Counted from the stretch's first letter, positions 1 to 9,362 are shown. The stretch: 64,000 nucleotides of DNA from JALZVT01 sp039029135 (GCA_039029135.1 JBCCGT010000005.1:178759-242758), one strand, 5' to 3'. Notes: generated by a model not told the origin, from the sequence alone. Numbers and translations are program-made.

Positions 1-1047
1 CTGTCTGCTCAACGTTTCCAGCGCGTCGGTGTCGCCGCTGTCCGCCGCGCGTTCGCGCCACCGTCGCGCGGCCTGCCCGTCGCCGCTGCGCTCGGCGAGG
101 TAAGCGAGCAAACCGGCCGCCTTGCGCTCGCCCGCGCGGTGCGCGACCAACAGCCAGCGCTCGGCCTCCGCGCCCGCGGCGTCGTGCGGGGCGATACCCA
201 GCAGATAGCCCAGCATCAGCGCGCTGCCTGAGTCGCCCGCGTCGGCGCCCAGGCGGAACCAGCGCTCGGCCGCGAGCGCCGCGGCGTCGCGATCGGGCTC
301 GCCCATCTCGCCGCCCAGGGCCATGTGCCCCAACCGCGTGTAGGCCTCGGCAATGCCCGCGCGCGCCGCCTCCTGATAGAGCGCACGGGCGCGCTCCGGC
401 TCGGGATTTGGGTGCGGGTCGCGATAGCTTTCCGCCATGCCCAACAGGGCCGGCAACTCGCCGCCGTCGATCGCCTGCTGCAGCCAGCGCCGGGCTTCTA
501 ACAGGTCGCCGCGCTCGCGCAACAGCGCCGTGCCCAGCGCCGCCTGTGCTGGCGGATGTCCGAGCTCCGCGCCGCGGCGCAAGAGCGCGAGCGCGGCACC
601 TGCGTCGCGTTCGACCCCCGTGCCGGTCAGCGTCAGATAGCCAAGCGCCGCCAGCGTTGCCGGGTTGTCCGGGTTGAACGCCAGAGCCTTTGCGTAGTCC
701 AGGGCGGCGCCCACGTACAGCCCCTGCTGCGCAAGGCTGTAGCCCTGCAGATAGTAGGCGCGTGAGCGCTCCGTGGAGTGAATGCGCGCGTCGATCAGCG
801 GCAGCTGCAGATAGCTGCGCGCCAGCCTGTATTCGCCGTTGTCGATCAGCGCGATCGCGCGCTCGATAGCGGCGCGGGCGCGATCCGCCTGGCCATGAGC
901 GCCGACGCCGCTGAGCGCGAGCCCGGCGATCAAGATGCGAGCCCAGCGGTGCGTGTCGCTAGTGCGGCGCCGGCCGCCGCCGCGTCGCTTGGTCAGCGGC
1001 CGCGTCGGCCGCGCCGCGCCCTGGCGTTCAGCCCGGCAGCGACGCAT
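1..1047 (-). CDS. Sel1-repeat (TPR-like) protein, C-terminus outside window
   Basis: The reading frame is open from an ATG at 1047 to the window edge (349 codons, no stop). After a basic start (about 40 residues, rich in Arg) comes a hydrophobic stretch with residues ILIAGLALSGVGAHG, a plausible signal or anchor segment. The rest is Ala/Leu-rich helical repeats of about 36 residues with the usual Sel1 spacing of G, A and L (for example GHPPAQAALGTALL, GIAEAYTRLGHMAL, GDSGSALMLGYLL). Such proteins are solenoid scaffolds for protein contacts in the envelope; no partner can be named. The start overlaps the end of the upstream serine hydrolase gene by 20 bp, suggesting coupling. An internal TTG before the hydrophobic stretch is an alternative start. 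Confidence 0.75.
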   Translation of the reverse strand, partial: MRRCRAERQGAARPTRPLTKRRGGGRRRTSDTHRWARILIAGLALSGVGAHGQADRARAAIERAIALIDNGEYRLARSYLQLPLIDARIHSTERSRAYYLQGYSLAQQGLYVGAALDYAKALAFNPDNPATLAALGYLTLTGTGVERDAGAALALLRRGAELGHPPAQAALGTALLRERGDLLEARRWLQQAIDGGELPALLGMAESYRDPHPNPEPERARALYQEAARAGIAEAYTRLGHMALGGEMGEPDRDAAALAAERWFRLGADAGDSGSALMLGYLLGIAPHDAAGAEAERWLLVAHRAGERKAAGLLAYLAERSGDGQAARRWRERAADSGDTDALETLSRQ

Positions 1048-2251
1048 AGGCGTGCTGGCGGAACTCGTGGGAGAACGGGTGCCAGAAGCCCGGCATGCGC
1101 TGCGTCAGGCAGAACCCGGTTACGCCGGCCGGCGACATCCAGGAGTGCGTGCCCGCCATGCCGCCCCAGTGGTATTCGTCCTGGGCGCGCGGATCGTCGT
1201 CATCCGCCAGCGACTCGCGCAGCGCGAACCCGAGTCCGAACGTCGTCCCCGGCATGGCCCACATCGGGAACGCGACCTGCACGCCGGGCGCGCACTGGTT
1301 GCGACGCATCTCGGTCAACGTCGCGGCCGCGATCAGGCGCTCGCCCTGCCATTCCCCCCCGTTGATGATCATGCGGACGAAGGTGAGATAGTCGGCGATG
1401 GTGGAGACCAGACCGCCGCCGCCGGATAGGAGCTGGCGTGGCCGCGCGTAGCTGCCTTCGCGCGGGTCGTCGGCCTTGACCAGGCCCGGCTTCATCGGCG
1501 CCAGCGGGTCGACCCCTGCGTACATGGTGGTGAAGCGATCCTGCTTTGCCGTCGGCACATGAAAGCCGGTGTCGGTCATGCCGAGGGGATCGAAGACGTT
1601 CGCTTGTAGGTAGGCATCGAACGACTGACCCGCAACGACCTCGATGAGGCGTGCGGTGACGTCGGTGGCGAAGCTGTAGCGCCACTGGCTGCCCGGCTGA
1701 TAAACGAGCGGCAGCTCGCCGAGCCGCCGCGAGAGCTGGGCGAGCGGTTCATCGTAGGCCGGCCCCATGACCCCCAGAATATCGATGCCTGCCCCCAGAT
1801 AGGCGCCGTCGATGACCGACTCCGGTTCGATGAAGCCGTAGGACAGTCCTGCGGTATGGGATAGCAGCTGGCGCGGCGTCATCGGCGTCGTCGCGGCGAC
1901 GGTCTGGTCGGCCGCGGTCGCGCCGTCGGCCAGCACCTGCATGTCGGCGAACTCCGGCAGATAGGATTCCAGCGGCGCGTCGAGGTCGAGCTGGCCGCGT
2001 TCCACGAGCTGCATCGCGGCGACGGACGTCACGATTTTGGTGTTGGAGTACATACGATAGATCGCGTCGTCTCGCAGCGGAGTGCGGCTTTCCAGATCCA
2101 TGTAGCCGAAGGTCTGGTAGTCGACAACGTCCTGGCCGTGCAATACGAGCGACGCGCAGCACGACAGCAGCTCTTCGTCGACGTACCACTGCAGCCGCGC
2201 GTGCAGCGGCGCGAAATCGTGATCGATGGTCTTGGTGATGAGTTCGCTCAT
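1028..2251 (-). CDS. Beta-lactamase-family serine hydrolase (class C/esterase type)
   Basis: A 407-residue protein of the beta-lactamase/transpeptidase-like superfamily. The nucleophile motif SxxK is present as SNTK in IYRMYSNTKIVTS (about residue 69), the second motif as YSFATD, and the third (KTG/HxG equivalent) as HWGGMAGT near the C-terminus. No signal peptide is seen, so a cytoplasmic esterase or amidase (EstB-like) is more likely than an antibiotic-degrading lactamase. I chose the ATG at 2251 because MSELITKTIDHDF begins the conserved part and a purine-rich GGGAGAG lies upstream; the frame stays open another 44 codons but that extension is basic and noncoding-like. The Sel1 gene follows with an overlap. 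Substrate unknown. Confidence 0.85.
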   Translation of the reverse strand: MSELITKTIDHDFAPLHARLQWYVDEELLSCCASLVLHGQDVVDYQTFGYMDLESRTPLRDDAIYRMYSNTKIVTSVAAMQLVERGQLDLDAPLESYLPEFADMQVLADGATAADQTVAATTPMTPRQLLSHTAGLSYGFIEPESVIDGAYLGAGIDILGVMGPAYDEPLAQLSRRLGELPLVYQPGSQWRYSFATDVTARLIEVVAGQSFDAYLQANVFDPLGMTDTGFHVPTAKQDRFTTMYAGVDPLAPMKPGLVKADDPREGSYARPRQLLSGGGGLVSTIADYLTFVRMIINGGEWQGERLIAAATLTEMRRNQCAPGVQVAFPMWAMPGTTFGLGFALRESLADDDDPRAQDEYHWGGMAGTHSWMSPAGVTGFCLTQRMPGFWHPFSHEFRQHAYASLPG

Positions 2252-2708
2252 CCTCTGGGTCTCTCCCTTGTCATGTCGCCTGTCATGTCGCCGCGTTCGG
2301 CGTCTTTCGGCGTCGTTCGACGATCTTGACCCTGCGGGGCGGGTCGGTTTTGCGGCTCGACGTCCAAACGCGTGCCTGCGCACCCCATAGCATGCCCGAA
2401 GACGGCCGCGGGTGGATGGTGCACGCTACGGTCGCGAGCCAGGCCCGGACACGCCCCGCCGCGTGTTCAATGCGGACCGGATACGTGCGCTACTCGGCAC
2501 TGCGGTTGGCTGCTGCGACACAGGCGGTCGCGCGCGGTACCCCGACGGGGTCATACATTTCGCTGCCGCGGAGCTTCTCCCAAACGGTCGATGCGGTAGG
2601 ATCAAGTCTCTGCGCGGGCACCGGCTGATATCTCGGTTTGCCAACCAGCGCTGATTTTCCAGCCGGCTCGCGGTCGATGATGGGGGCGTCGATATCAGGA
2701 CAACGGAC
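2252..2708. other. Intergenic region between divergent genes
   Basis: 457 bp between the serine hydrolase (minus) and the protease (plus). Open frames here overlap each other on both strands and show no family features. It must hold both divergent promoters, but I cannot point to convincing -35/-10 boxes. Confidence 0.5.
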
Positions 2709-3593
2709 ATGGATTTACAGACCCGTTCGACTGTTGGTGATCGCCGATCTGGCCGCGGCCGCGCTGCGGCGCTGCGGATCGGTGCGTTGCTCTTGGCCGC
2801 CACCTTGCTGACACCGGCGTACGCGATCGAGCCCAGTCTGCGGCGCGCGCTGCCGCATACGCTCGCAGCCCCGCCCGCCGCACCGCTGCCCGCCGCCCGG
2901 CGGACCGAGGCGGTGCTGCCGGCCCCGCAGCTGCGCAGCGCTGTCCATCCGATCTCTACCCATGCCCGCTATGCGGACGGTTCCTTCGAGGTTCGAGTCG
3001 GCACCGGCTTCGTCTACGACGATCGCTTCTTCACTGTCTTTCACAACATCGACCTGCCCCGCGCGGTTACGCGCGAGATCCGGCTGGGTGGCATCGCGGT
3101 CGAGCCGAGTGTCATCGACCCGGCACACGATCTCGCCATTTTCGAACTGCCCGGCGAGCTGTGCGAACGCTGGTGCGCGAGCGGTTCCGCTGCGGCCAGC
3201 CGCGAGCAGTCGCTGCGTCCCAGCCACGCCCAGCGCATCGCCTGGCTGGGCGCCAGCGAGCCGCATCGAACCGGCGATTGGAACGAAGGCCGGGTTCTTG
3301 AGGTGATCTACAAGGACTACCGTGAGGACGCCCGCGCTAATGCCTGCGACTCAGGCATCGTGATCAGCGTCGACCAGCCTTTCGTGCCTGGGAGTTCCGG
3401 CGGCCCGGTATGGGATCTCGACAATGGTCGGGTGCTGGGCGTCATCCAGGGCAGCTTTCTGCGTGAGACCGGCGCGCTGGTCGGTTACTACAAGCCGCTG
3501 CCCTGCGTCACGCGCCTGCTGAATCCCATCGCACAGGGTCCGGAGTCGTCGCCCGCGCGGGTGACGGTCGCCGCCCGCGGATCGACCTGGTGA
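2709..3593 (+). CDS. Secreted trypsin-like serine protease
   Basis: A 294-residue protein with an N-terminal signal peptide (hydrophobic LRIGALLLAATLLTPAYA) followed by a Pro/Ala-rich linker and one chymotrypsin-fold protease domain. The catalytic triad is visible in order: His in FFTVFHNI (about residue 111), Asp in DPAHDLAIFEL (about 140) and Ser in FVPGSSGGPVWD (about 228). Four cysteines in the C-terminal half could form disulfides, consistent with periplasmic export. There is no PDZ domain, so this is not DegP/HtrA. slyX follows 10 bp downstream on the same strand. Substrate unknown. Confidence 0.85.
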   Translation: MDLQTRSTVGDRRSGRGRAAALRIGALLLAATLLTPAYAIEPSLRRALPHTLAAPPAAPLPAARRTEAVLPAPQLRSAVHPISTHARYADGSFEVRVGTGFVYDDRFFTVFHNIDLPRAVTREIRLGGIAVEPSVIDPAHDLAIFELPGELCERWCASGSAAASREQSLRPSHAQRIAWLGASEPHRTGDWNEGRVLEVIYKDYREDARANACDSGIVISVDQPFVPGSSGGPVWDLDNGRVLGVIQGSFLRETGALVGYYKPLPCVTRLLNPIAQGPESSPARVTVAARGSTW

Positions 3594-3603
3594 GCCCGAG
3601 CCG

Positions 3604-3816
3604 GTGACGGATGCGGATCGACTCGCCGAGCTCGAGACCAAGAGCGCGTTTGCTGACGATCTGCTGCAGACCCTCAACGACGTGGTCGTGCGTCAGGAGC
3701 GCATGATCGAGCAGCTCGAGCGGCGCGTGGCGATGCTCGAGGAGCGTCTGCGGGCGTCGGTCGCGGCGCCGGAGATGCTGCCGAGCGATCAGGAACCCCC
3801 GCCGCCACACTATTAG
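3604..3816 (+). CDS. slyX: SlyX family protein
   Basis: A 70-residue coiled-coil protein starting with GTG. Leu/Glu heptads run from residue 6 to about 55 (RLAELETKSAFADDLLQTLN, then RMIEQLERRVAMLEERL), and the protein ends in PPPHY, the signature C-terminus of SlyX. Size matches the family (about 70 residues). The function is not settled in any organism. It converges on the LysR gene, 51 bp away. Confidence 0.9.
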   Translation: MTDADRLAELETKSAFADDLLQTLNDVVVRQERMIEQLERRVAMLEERLRASVAAPEMLPSDQEPPPPHY

Positions 3817-3867
3817 ACCCGGACGCTGGTTAACGCCCGCGCTCATGTTGGCGCTGTCCGCGCCCGG

Positions 3868-4818
3868 TCAGGCCGACTCCTGCAGTCGCAGCTGCGTGCC
3901 GTTCTCGATCGCCTCAAGCCCGTCGTTTGCCGGTCCGGGAAACGCCTCCGCGAGCGCCTCCGCCAGCACGTCGAACGCCCGTCGATGCAGCGGTTGCTCG
4001 CGCATGTCCCTGCGCGCCACGAGCCACACGGGTAGTCGCGGCATCGGCACTTCGAGCATTACGCGGCGCAGTTCGGGCTGCTGCTCGGCGATGTAGTTTG
4101 GCAGCACGGCCACGCCCCAGCCCGCGCGCGCCGCGTGCAGCCGGCTCGAAAGGCTATCCGACTTGAAGGAAAAGGCACTCTGCGGCAGGTCGATGCCGCG
4201 TTCCCGGGCCCCGACCTGCAGGTTGTTGTACGCCAGCCCGTCGATATAGCGGGCGCTCGCGTCAAACGTGCTCGGCTGCGGTTGGTGGTCGTGACTGCAC
4301 CACAGGCCCAGCGGTAGCGCGCCGACCTGGCGGCACACCAGATCGGTCTGGGTTGGGCGCGCGTGGCGGACAGCGATGTCGGCGTCGCGCTCCAGCAGGT
4401 TGATGACCTCGTCGCTCGTGACGACTTCGACGACCGCGTCGTGTGCGGCGGCATCTTGCTTCAACGGTGTCAGCAGTCTGGGCAGCGCCTCGCCGAGGAT
4501 TTCGGAGGCGGTGATGCGCACGGTCCCGCCCGAGTCTTCTCTGAGCGCGTTGCGCTGGGATTCGAAGGCCATCGCCTGGCGGCGCATGGTCTCGGCGGTT
4601 GCGGCCAGCGCCCGGGCGGCGGCGGTGGGCTGCATGCCGCTCGCGCCACGATCGAACAAGGTCAGGCTGAGCTGCTCCTCGAGCTGCTGGACGTGCCGGG
4701 CGACCGTGGGATAGGTGAGGCCGAGGGCGCTCGCCGCGGCATTCATGCTGCCGCCGTCGAGGACGGCCGTGAACGTGCGAATCAGGTTCCAGTCGAGCTG
4801 GTAGGCGGGGTGAGTCAC
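3868..4818 (-). CDS. LysR-family transcriptional regulator
   Basis: A 316-residue LysR-type regulator. The N-terminal winged helix-turn-helix is plain (DWNLIRTFTAVLDGGSMNAAASALGLTYPTVARHVQQLEE), followed by the type 2 periplasmic-binding-like effector domain. I chose the GTG at 4818 because AGGAGG lies 5 bases upstream of it; the GTG at 4824 would sit inside that ribosome site. It is divergent from the small secreted protein at 5040, and a T-N11-A dyad in the shared 221-bp region (4982-4996) is a candidate binding site. Effector unknown. Confidence 0.9.
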   Translation of the reverse strand: MTHPAYQLDWNLIRTFTAVLDGGSMNAAASALGLTYPTVARHVQQLEEQLSLTLFDRGASGMQPTAAARALAATAETMRRQAMAFESQRNALREDSGGTVRITASEILGEALPRLLTPLKQDAAAHDAVVEVVTSDEVINLLERDADIAVRHARPTQTDLVCRQVGALPLGLWCSHDHQPQPSTFDASARYIDGLAYNNLQVGARERGIDLPQSAFSFKSDSLSSRLHAARAGWGVAVLPNYIAEQQPELRRVMLEVPMPRLPVWLVARRDMREQPLHRRAFDVLAEALAEAFPGPANDGLEAIENGTQLRLQESA

Positions 4819-4981
4819 AGGCACCTCCTGAACTTGCCCATCAAATCAATGACAAGACAATGAAAACGAGAGCCGCCGGGCGCTATGCCGTGCGCTGATC
4901 CGCATTCGCGCCCGTCTGGGGCTCGCAAATTTCCGATAGAGCGGTTCTACGCTACTTTTGTTCTCACTTCAATGCTCTAAC

Positions 4982-4996
4982 GTTACCTTAGGTAAC
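4982..4996. promoter_or_regulatory. Dyad GTTACC-TTA-GGTAAC, candidate LysR operator
   Basis: A perfect 6+6 inverted repeat around a 3-base centre. It contains the T-N11-A pattern known for LysR-type boxes and lies 44 bp before the start at 5040, in the region shared with the divergent LysR gene. Assignment to that regulator is inference. Confidence 0.45.
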
Positions 4997-5039
4997 ACTT
5001 TCTCGGATCGCTCCCCAACTCTCCAGAAGGAACAAGCTC

Positions 5040-5408
5040 ATGTCTCAATCGACTCTGTCTGCCGCCGCCTCTATCGCCTGCGCGCTGGGCCTGGCACTGG
5101 GTGCTGCTCCGGCGACCGCCGAACTCAGCAGCCACGCTCAGCTGCGCGGGTACAACGCCTGTGTCGCCGAACTGGAATCCACCCGTCCGCTGGGTCTGAC
5201 CACCAATCGCGTCTACTACACGGCGCCTTCGGAGGCCGGCCGCGAGTACTTCATCAATGCCGGTGTCTGGGAGAACGGCGTGCGCGCCGCCAAGCGCCTG
5301 CGCTGTGAAACGTCCGCCAACGGTCGTCAGGTCCTCGACTTTGAGGTGGCCGGTGGTCGCTATGCTCAGGCGGACAACAACGCGCTGAAGGTCGCCGGCA
5401 GCCGCTAG
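5040..5408 (+). CDS. Small secreted protein of unknown function
   Basis: A 122-residue protein with a clear Sec signal peptide (SIACALGLALGAAPATAEL, likely cut after ATA). The mature part of about 90 residues has two cysteines (in NACVAELEST and LRCETSANG) that could form a disulfide, and no motif I recognise. The ribosome site is AGAAGGA a few bases upstream of the ATG. It is followed by a GC-rich hairpin and faces the patatin gene. Control by the divergent LysR regulator is likely from position only. Periplasmic or extracellular. Confidence 0.8.
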   Translation: MSQSTLSAAASIACALGLALGAAPATAELSSHAQLRGYNACVAELESTRPLGLTTNRVYYTAPSEAGREYFINAGVWENGVRAAKRLRCETSANGRQVLDFEVAGGRYAQADNNALKVAGSR

Positions 5409-5421
5409 GCCGGGGCCCCGT

Positions 5422-5458
5422 CGCGCCGGGATCGTTGCGCAAGCGGCGACCCGGCGCG
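5422..5458. terminator. GC-rich hairpin between convergent genes
   Basis: Perfect 9-bp inverted repeat CGCGCCGGG (5422-5430) / CCCGGCGCG (5450-5458) with a 19-base loop, placed between the stops of the genes ending at 5408 (+) and 5465 (-). There is no T tract, so termination is inferred from position and stem strength. Confidence 0.5.
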
Positions 5459-5464
5459 CTCGTC

Positions 5465-7807
5465 TTAGGGCGCTGCAGCGGACGGCTCAACGAACTCGCC
5501 GCGCAGCCGCTCGATCAACTCAGAGCATTCGCTCAGACGCGAGGCTTCCTCGTCCAGGATGGCGTTGAACAGCGCCGACCGCAGTCGCGTACAGCGCTCG
5601 GCGGTCAGCATCTCGGGCTGCGCCTGGCGCAGCAGATCCACCACCCTCTCCGCGCCGTTGAGCCGGCCCCAGAGAAAGTCGTGCTCGCGATAGCGTCGAT
5701 TGAAGAAGCCCGCGAAGCTCAGCAGGTCCTTGCTGCGCAGGCCCTGGAAAAAGGGTTTCAAATCGGTGCTGTCCGCGGGGCTGATGCGCGCTAATCGCAC
5801 TCGGGTCAGCGGATCGGTTGTCCCTGTGTCCTGACCGCCGCCGCTCAAGATCATGTCGTACAGCGGAAAGCCCGCGTAGGCCGACATGGCCTGCTCGGCG
5901 AGCGCCGCGTTCTCCAGTCCTGCCAGGCCGAGGCGCAGCTGCGCCTCGGTCTCCGCATCGAAGGTGTTCAGCGCCAGCGCCCGGCCGAGCAGTCGCAGCA
6001 GCGCGGCGGCTTCCCGGGGTGGTGGCAGGCGCTCTGCCGCCTGGCGGATCTGCCCGTGGATCTCACCCGGCAGCGCCTCGGGTCGGCGGCGCTGGTCGAG
6101 CAGTGCCAGGCGCTCATACGCGAGCTTCTTCATTGCCCCCAGGGCGGCCTCGTCTGCCGGGCTAATCGCTCCGGCGGCAACCTGGCCATTGAGCGTGCGG
6201 ATCAGAAACCGCAGCCGTCGCACGCGGTAGGTCACGTCCAGACGGGCGAGGAACGCTTCGGTTTGGCTCTGGCCCGACAGGGTGTCAGGGGTCGCGAGCC
6301 AGGCGTTCAGCGTCGCGGTCATGCGGCGCGCCAGATGCTCTCCGGTCTCGGCAGGGGCAGATCGGGAGCCGGGCAGCATCCCTCGCCACAGATCCACCAA
6401 CGCCTCTACCAGACGCCAGACCCGGCGCTGCAGATAGGCCTGATACAAAACGCCTGAACGCGTAGCGACTAGAGCCTGTACCCGCTTGCGCAGCGCGCTG
6501 AGGTCGTCTGCCGCGGTGGTGTCACGGGCCGTCGCCAGCAGTTCGTCCGCCTCCGGCTGTGCGGCATCGACCAGTCGCCGGTTGAGCTGTGCCTGGCGAT
6601 CTAGCGCGGCGATTTCCGTGAGTTCGGCGAGGATCGGCTGATTGCGGGGAATCTTGCTCGCCGCGGCGCGGAGCGCGCCGAACAGGCTCGCGTTTACCGG
6701 TTCCGCGTCGGCCTGAGGATCGAGCGGGTCTGGTTCGATGTAGACGATCGCGCGGTCGACGGCGCGATCCGCGGCACGATAGTTCAGCGCGTCCAACGCC
6801 GCGCTGAACGGCTTGTTGTTGACGATGCCGCCGTCCAAAAAATAGCGGTCTGCCGGATCGAATACTTCGCTTGCCGGTGTGCCGCTCGACAGCTTCAGAC
6901 TGCGATCGAAGAAGGTCTGCGCGTCCCATTGCACATCGCGTTCATCAAGCAGCGCCTGCAGTTCCCGGTGATGGAAAGGCGCGAAGGCGCCGGCATAGGA
7001 AGAGCTCGCGCGTGCCGCCCAGACCAGGCCGGGATCGTTGGCGCTCGCAAAATCGCCCTTGCTCTCGACCGCGTCGGCCGGGTCCGGACCGCCGCTGTGT
7101 GCGAGGTGGGTGAATCGGGCCAGTACCGCGTGCTCACGCTCGCTGGCAACCGTACGTTCGCTGACCCGCAGAGCGGTGGGGTAGCCGGCCATGTCGGTAA
7201 TGCTGGTGTACAGATCGAGCCGCGTGCCCCGCGGTAGCAGCGAACCGCCCCGGCGCTGATCTGCCATGTCCTTTAGGCCGTCGAGCAGAATCTCGCACAG
7301 TCGGCGACCCGACAGCGGCGGGGTCAGCCAGGCGCGGCCGAGAAAGCGCTGAAACTTGCCGCGGGTCGTCGGGTTATCCCGAAAGCGGCTTGGCAGCAGG
7401 CGCGCCAGCGTCGAGATGAGCGGTCGCAGCGTGCGCAGGCGCCAGCCGGGCGGCGCCGGATCCGCCAGCTCGTCGACATCGGCCTGCGCGAGCCACAGTT
7501 CGGTGAGCGCGCGCAGCGACAGATCGAAGGCCAGGGCCTTGCCTAGCAGGGCGCCATTGATTGCACCGGCAGACGCGCCGGCGATGACGTCGATCACCAC
7601 CCGAAAGTCCTGCCGGGCGCCGATCTCCTGCAGCAGCTCCAGATAGATCTCCCCGGTCGCGTTCAGCGGCGCGCAGTCCGTCGCCTTGCGATTCGCCTTG
7701 GAAGCCTGGACGAGGTGGAACAGCTCGCGCGTCGCGCCGTGCATGTAGACGGCGAGCGAGGCGCCGCCGTAGATCACGACCGCCAGGCGCAGCTCTGATT
7801 TCTGCAT
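5465..7807 (-). CDS. Patatin-like phospholipase with long C-terminal region (DUF3376 type)
   Basis: A 780-residue protein. The N-terminal patatin domain has the oxyanion Gly run in VVIYGGASLAVYMHG (residues 11-24), the nucleophile elbow GASAG with Ser79, and the catalytic Asp in DGGIVNN (about residue 324), so the Ser-Asp dyad is intact. The C-terminal ~400 residues are helical and Arg/Leu-rich, as in the long patatin-like proteins carrying DUF3376. The expected activity is acyl-ester hydrolysis of membrane lipids. There is no signal peptide. I chose ATG 7807 because MQKSELRLAVVIYGG starts the conserved domain; the open frame extends 66 codons further. The coiled-coil gene upstream may be in the same operon. 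Confidence 0.85.
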   Translation of the reverse strand: MQKSELRLAVVIYGGASLAVYMHGATRELFHLVQASKANRKATDCAPLNATGEIYLELLQEIGARQDFRVVIDVIAGASAGAINGALLGKALAFDLSLRALTELWLAQADVDELADPAPPGWRLRTLRPLISTLARLLPSRFRDNPTTRGKFQRFLGRAWLTPPLSGRRLCEILLDGLKDMADQRRGGSLLPRGTRLDLYTSITDMAGYPTALRVSERTVASEREHAVLARFTHLAHSGGPDPADAVESKGDFASANDPGLVWAARASSSYAGAFAPFHHRELQALLDERDVQWDAQTFFDRSLKLSSGTPASEVFDPADRYFLDGGIVNNKPFSAALDALNYRAADRAVDRAIVYIEPDPLDPQADAEPVNASLFGALRAAASKIPRNQPILAELTEIAALDRQAQLNRRLVDAAQPEADELLATARDTTAADDLSALRKRVQALVATRSGVLYQAYLQRRVWRLVEALVDLWRGMLPGSRSAPAETGEHLARRMTATLNAWLATPDTLSGQSQTEAFLARLDVTYRVRRLRFLIRTLNGQVAAGAISPADEAALGAMKKLAYERLALLDQRRRPEALPGEIHGQIRQAAERLPPPREAAALLRLLGRALALNTFDAETEAQLRLGLAGLENAALAEQAMSAYAGFPLYDMILSGGGQDTGTTDPLTRVRLARISPADSTDLKPFFQGLRSKDLLSFAGFFNRRYREHDFLWGRLNGAERVVDLLRQAQPEMLTAERCTRLRSALFNAILDEEASRLSECSELIERLRGEFVEPSAAAP

Positions 7808-7887
7808 GTCGTTTGGACTAGCTTCTGCCAGCGGCTGTTTTACACCCTTAACGCTCGCTTTGGGGGGCGTGCAGCGCGTTTTGGCGC

Positions 7888-8352
7888 TCAGGTTTCGGTC
7901 TGTCGCCGCGAACTGCTGCCGGTGTCGGGTCGTTCGCCTTTGGCCTGCACACCGCTGCGCGCGGCGCGTCCTGGTCGCGCTTTGGGCGCCTCGCTGGCCT
8001 TCCATTCGTCGGTCAGCAGGGGAATTCGATCGCCCTCCTGGCGGGCCAGCTCCAGCTCTGTTTCGAGGACTTGGATCCGCCCCTGCGCCTCTTCCAGCAG
8101 GCGCACGAGGACGTCGCGAGTGTAGCGGGCGTTGGTCTTGCGCGGCTGCCCCGGTAGCTGCGCGCTGGTGAGCCGCTTGAGCTCCTCGCGCAGCTCGTCG
8201 TCTGTGAGGTCCTCAAGTTCGCTGCGGCCGGGCGCGAGTCCCAGGCGCCGTTCTCTGGAGAGGCCAAGGGACGTGCCGGCTACGTTGGGCAGGTAGGGCT
8301 GCAATGAGCGAAACAGCGCTCGCAGCGCTGCCAGCTGGCGCGAATAGCGCAT
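7888..8352 (-). CDS. Hypothetical protein with coiled coil
   Basis: A 154-residue protein that I do not recognise. Residues 45-65 carry an acidic/basic helix (LEDLTDDELREELKRL) and residues 75-115 form a probable coiled coil (RDVLVRLLEEAQGRIQVLETELELARQ). The tail is basic and disordered (KARPGRAARSGVQAKGERP), a composition seen in nucleic-acid- or membrane-associated proteins. The start is ATG 8352 (MRYSRQLAAL); a GTG at 8385 would add 11 residues. It lies 80 bp upstream of the patatin gene on the same strand and may be cotranscribed. Confidence 0.6.
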   Translation of the reverse strand: MRYSRQLAALRALFRSLQPYLPNVAGTSLGLSRERRLGLAPGRSELEDLTDDELREELKRLTSAQLPGQPRKTNARYTRDVLVRLLEEAQGRIQVLETELELARQEGDRIPLLTDEWKASEAPKARPGRAARSGVQAKGERPDTGSSSRRQTET

Positions 8353-8489
8353 CTTCCAGGAGGTCCGTATCCCACTAATCGTCACGCAGCTTAACGGTTG
8401 TCAGAACGCACGGTGTGGCCGCGCTGTATAGCGGTTGTAAGCGTTTTTCTGGTGCCGCGCGCGGGCGCAGCACCGAGCGTGGCACTGTA

Positions 8490-8960
8490 TTAGCGCGAGG
8501 CGCTCACCGTCTGGTCGAGCAGCCGTCGGGCGTTCTGCAGCGTGAAAAACAGCAGCGAACGTGCCCGGGATCGTGATTCGAAAGTCTGCTCGCCCGCCGA
8601 GGAGCGGCCGAGGAATTCGATTGCGTGTTCTGCCAGCTGACCGTAGAAATCGCGTCGGTCATCGCTCGTATAGACGTCGTGTTCCGCGATGATCTGCGCC
8701 AGTGCCTCGAACGCCCAGCTCAACTCGGCCGCGAACTCTGTGACGACCCAGGTCTTACCGGTGTTTTGCCGCGGCGACGTGTGCGAGGCGTTCTCCCAGT
8801 CGGTGCCGGGTTGGCAGACGAGCACGTCGCTGCCGATCCAGTAGGTTCCTGTGCGCGGTGGCTCCGATGAATTCGCGACCTGTGCGATCAAGGCGTCGAT
8901 CGCCGACTGTGGATTGCGCGCGCCCGCCAGCGCGCTGGGATGATGGTCTACCTGATTCAC
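8490..8960 (-). CDS. Hypothetical protein
   Basis: A 156-residue protein without a recognised family. It has no signal peptide or membrane segment. The middle holds YWIGSDVLVCQPGTDW and the C-terminal half is helical (EFAAELSWAFEALAQIIAEHDVYTSDDRR). I chose the GTG at 8960 because GAGGGA lies about 7 bases upstream; a second in-frame GTG at 9002 has no ribosome site. It stands alone, with 100 bp or more of noncoding sequence on both sides. Confidence 0.6.
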   Translation of the reverse strand: MNQVDHHPSALAGARNPQSAIDALIAQVANSSEPPRTGTYWIGSDVLVCQPGTDWENASHTSPRQNTGKTWVVTEFAAELSWAFEALAQIIAEHDVYTSDDRRDFYGQLAEHAIEFLGRSSAGEQTFESRSRARSLLFFTLQNARRLLDQTVSASR

Positions 8961-9362
8961 GACTTGTCCCTCTCGCGCCGATAATCGTCCTTGCGGCGTC
9001 ACGCATCATCGAATCCGCGCTGACCACATGGGCGGAAGGCGATGCTCCATCTACGAACCCGGGCCCGTTGTCTGATTGTTTTCCAGCGGCTGGCTTCGTA
9101 AGGCGTAGCTTAGTTTTTGTTCGGCGGTGTTCGCAGGGGGAACTGTAAAATCTGCGTCAAAGTGGTCTTTACAATCTTGTTTGCTGGCATGTTTTACTGC
9201 CGAAGCAACAAAACCGCAGCCCGCGTTACCCGCGCTACCCGCTTTTCCCGCAAGAGCGCAAGCTGTGAATGCTCCGGGAACGCGTAGCGGCAACACGGGA
9301 ATCGATCTTGGGCGGCGACACGAACTCGCGGCTGCGAAACGACGACACGAAAGGAGAAACAC
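8961..9362. other. Intergenic region
   Basis: 402 bp between divergent genes. No credible gene is seen. Around 9220-9240 a 9-bp unit of the form CCCGCGTTA/CCCGCGCTA repeats twice. The ribosome site of the next gene (AAAGGAGA) is at the right end. Confidence 0.5.
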
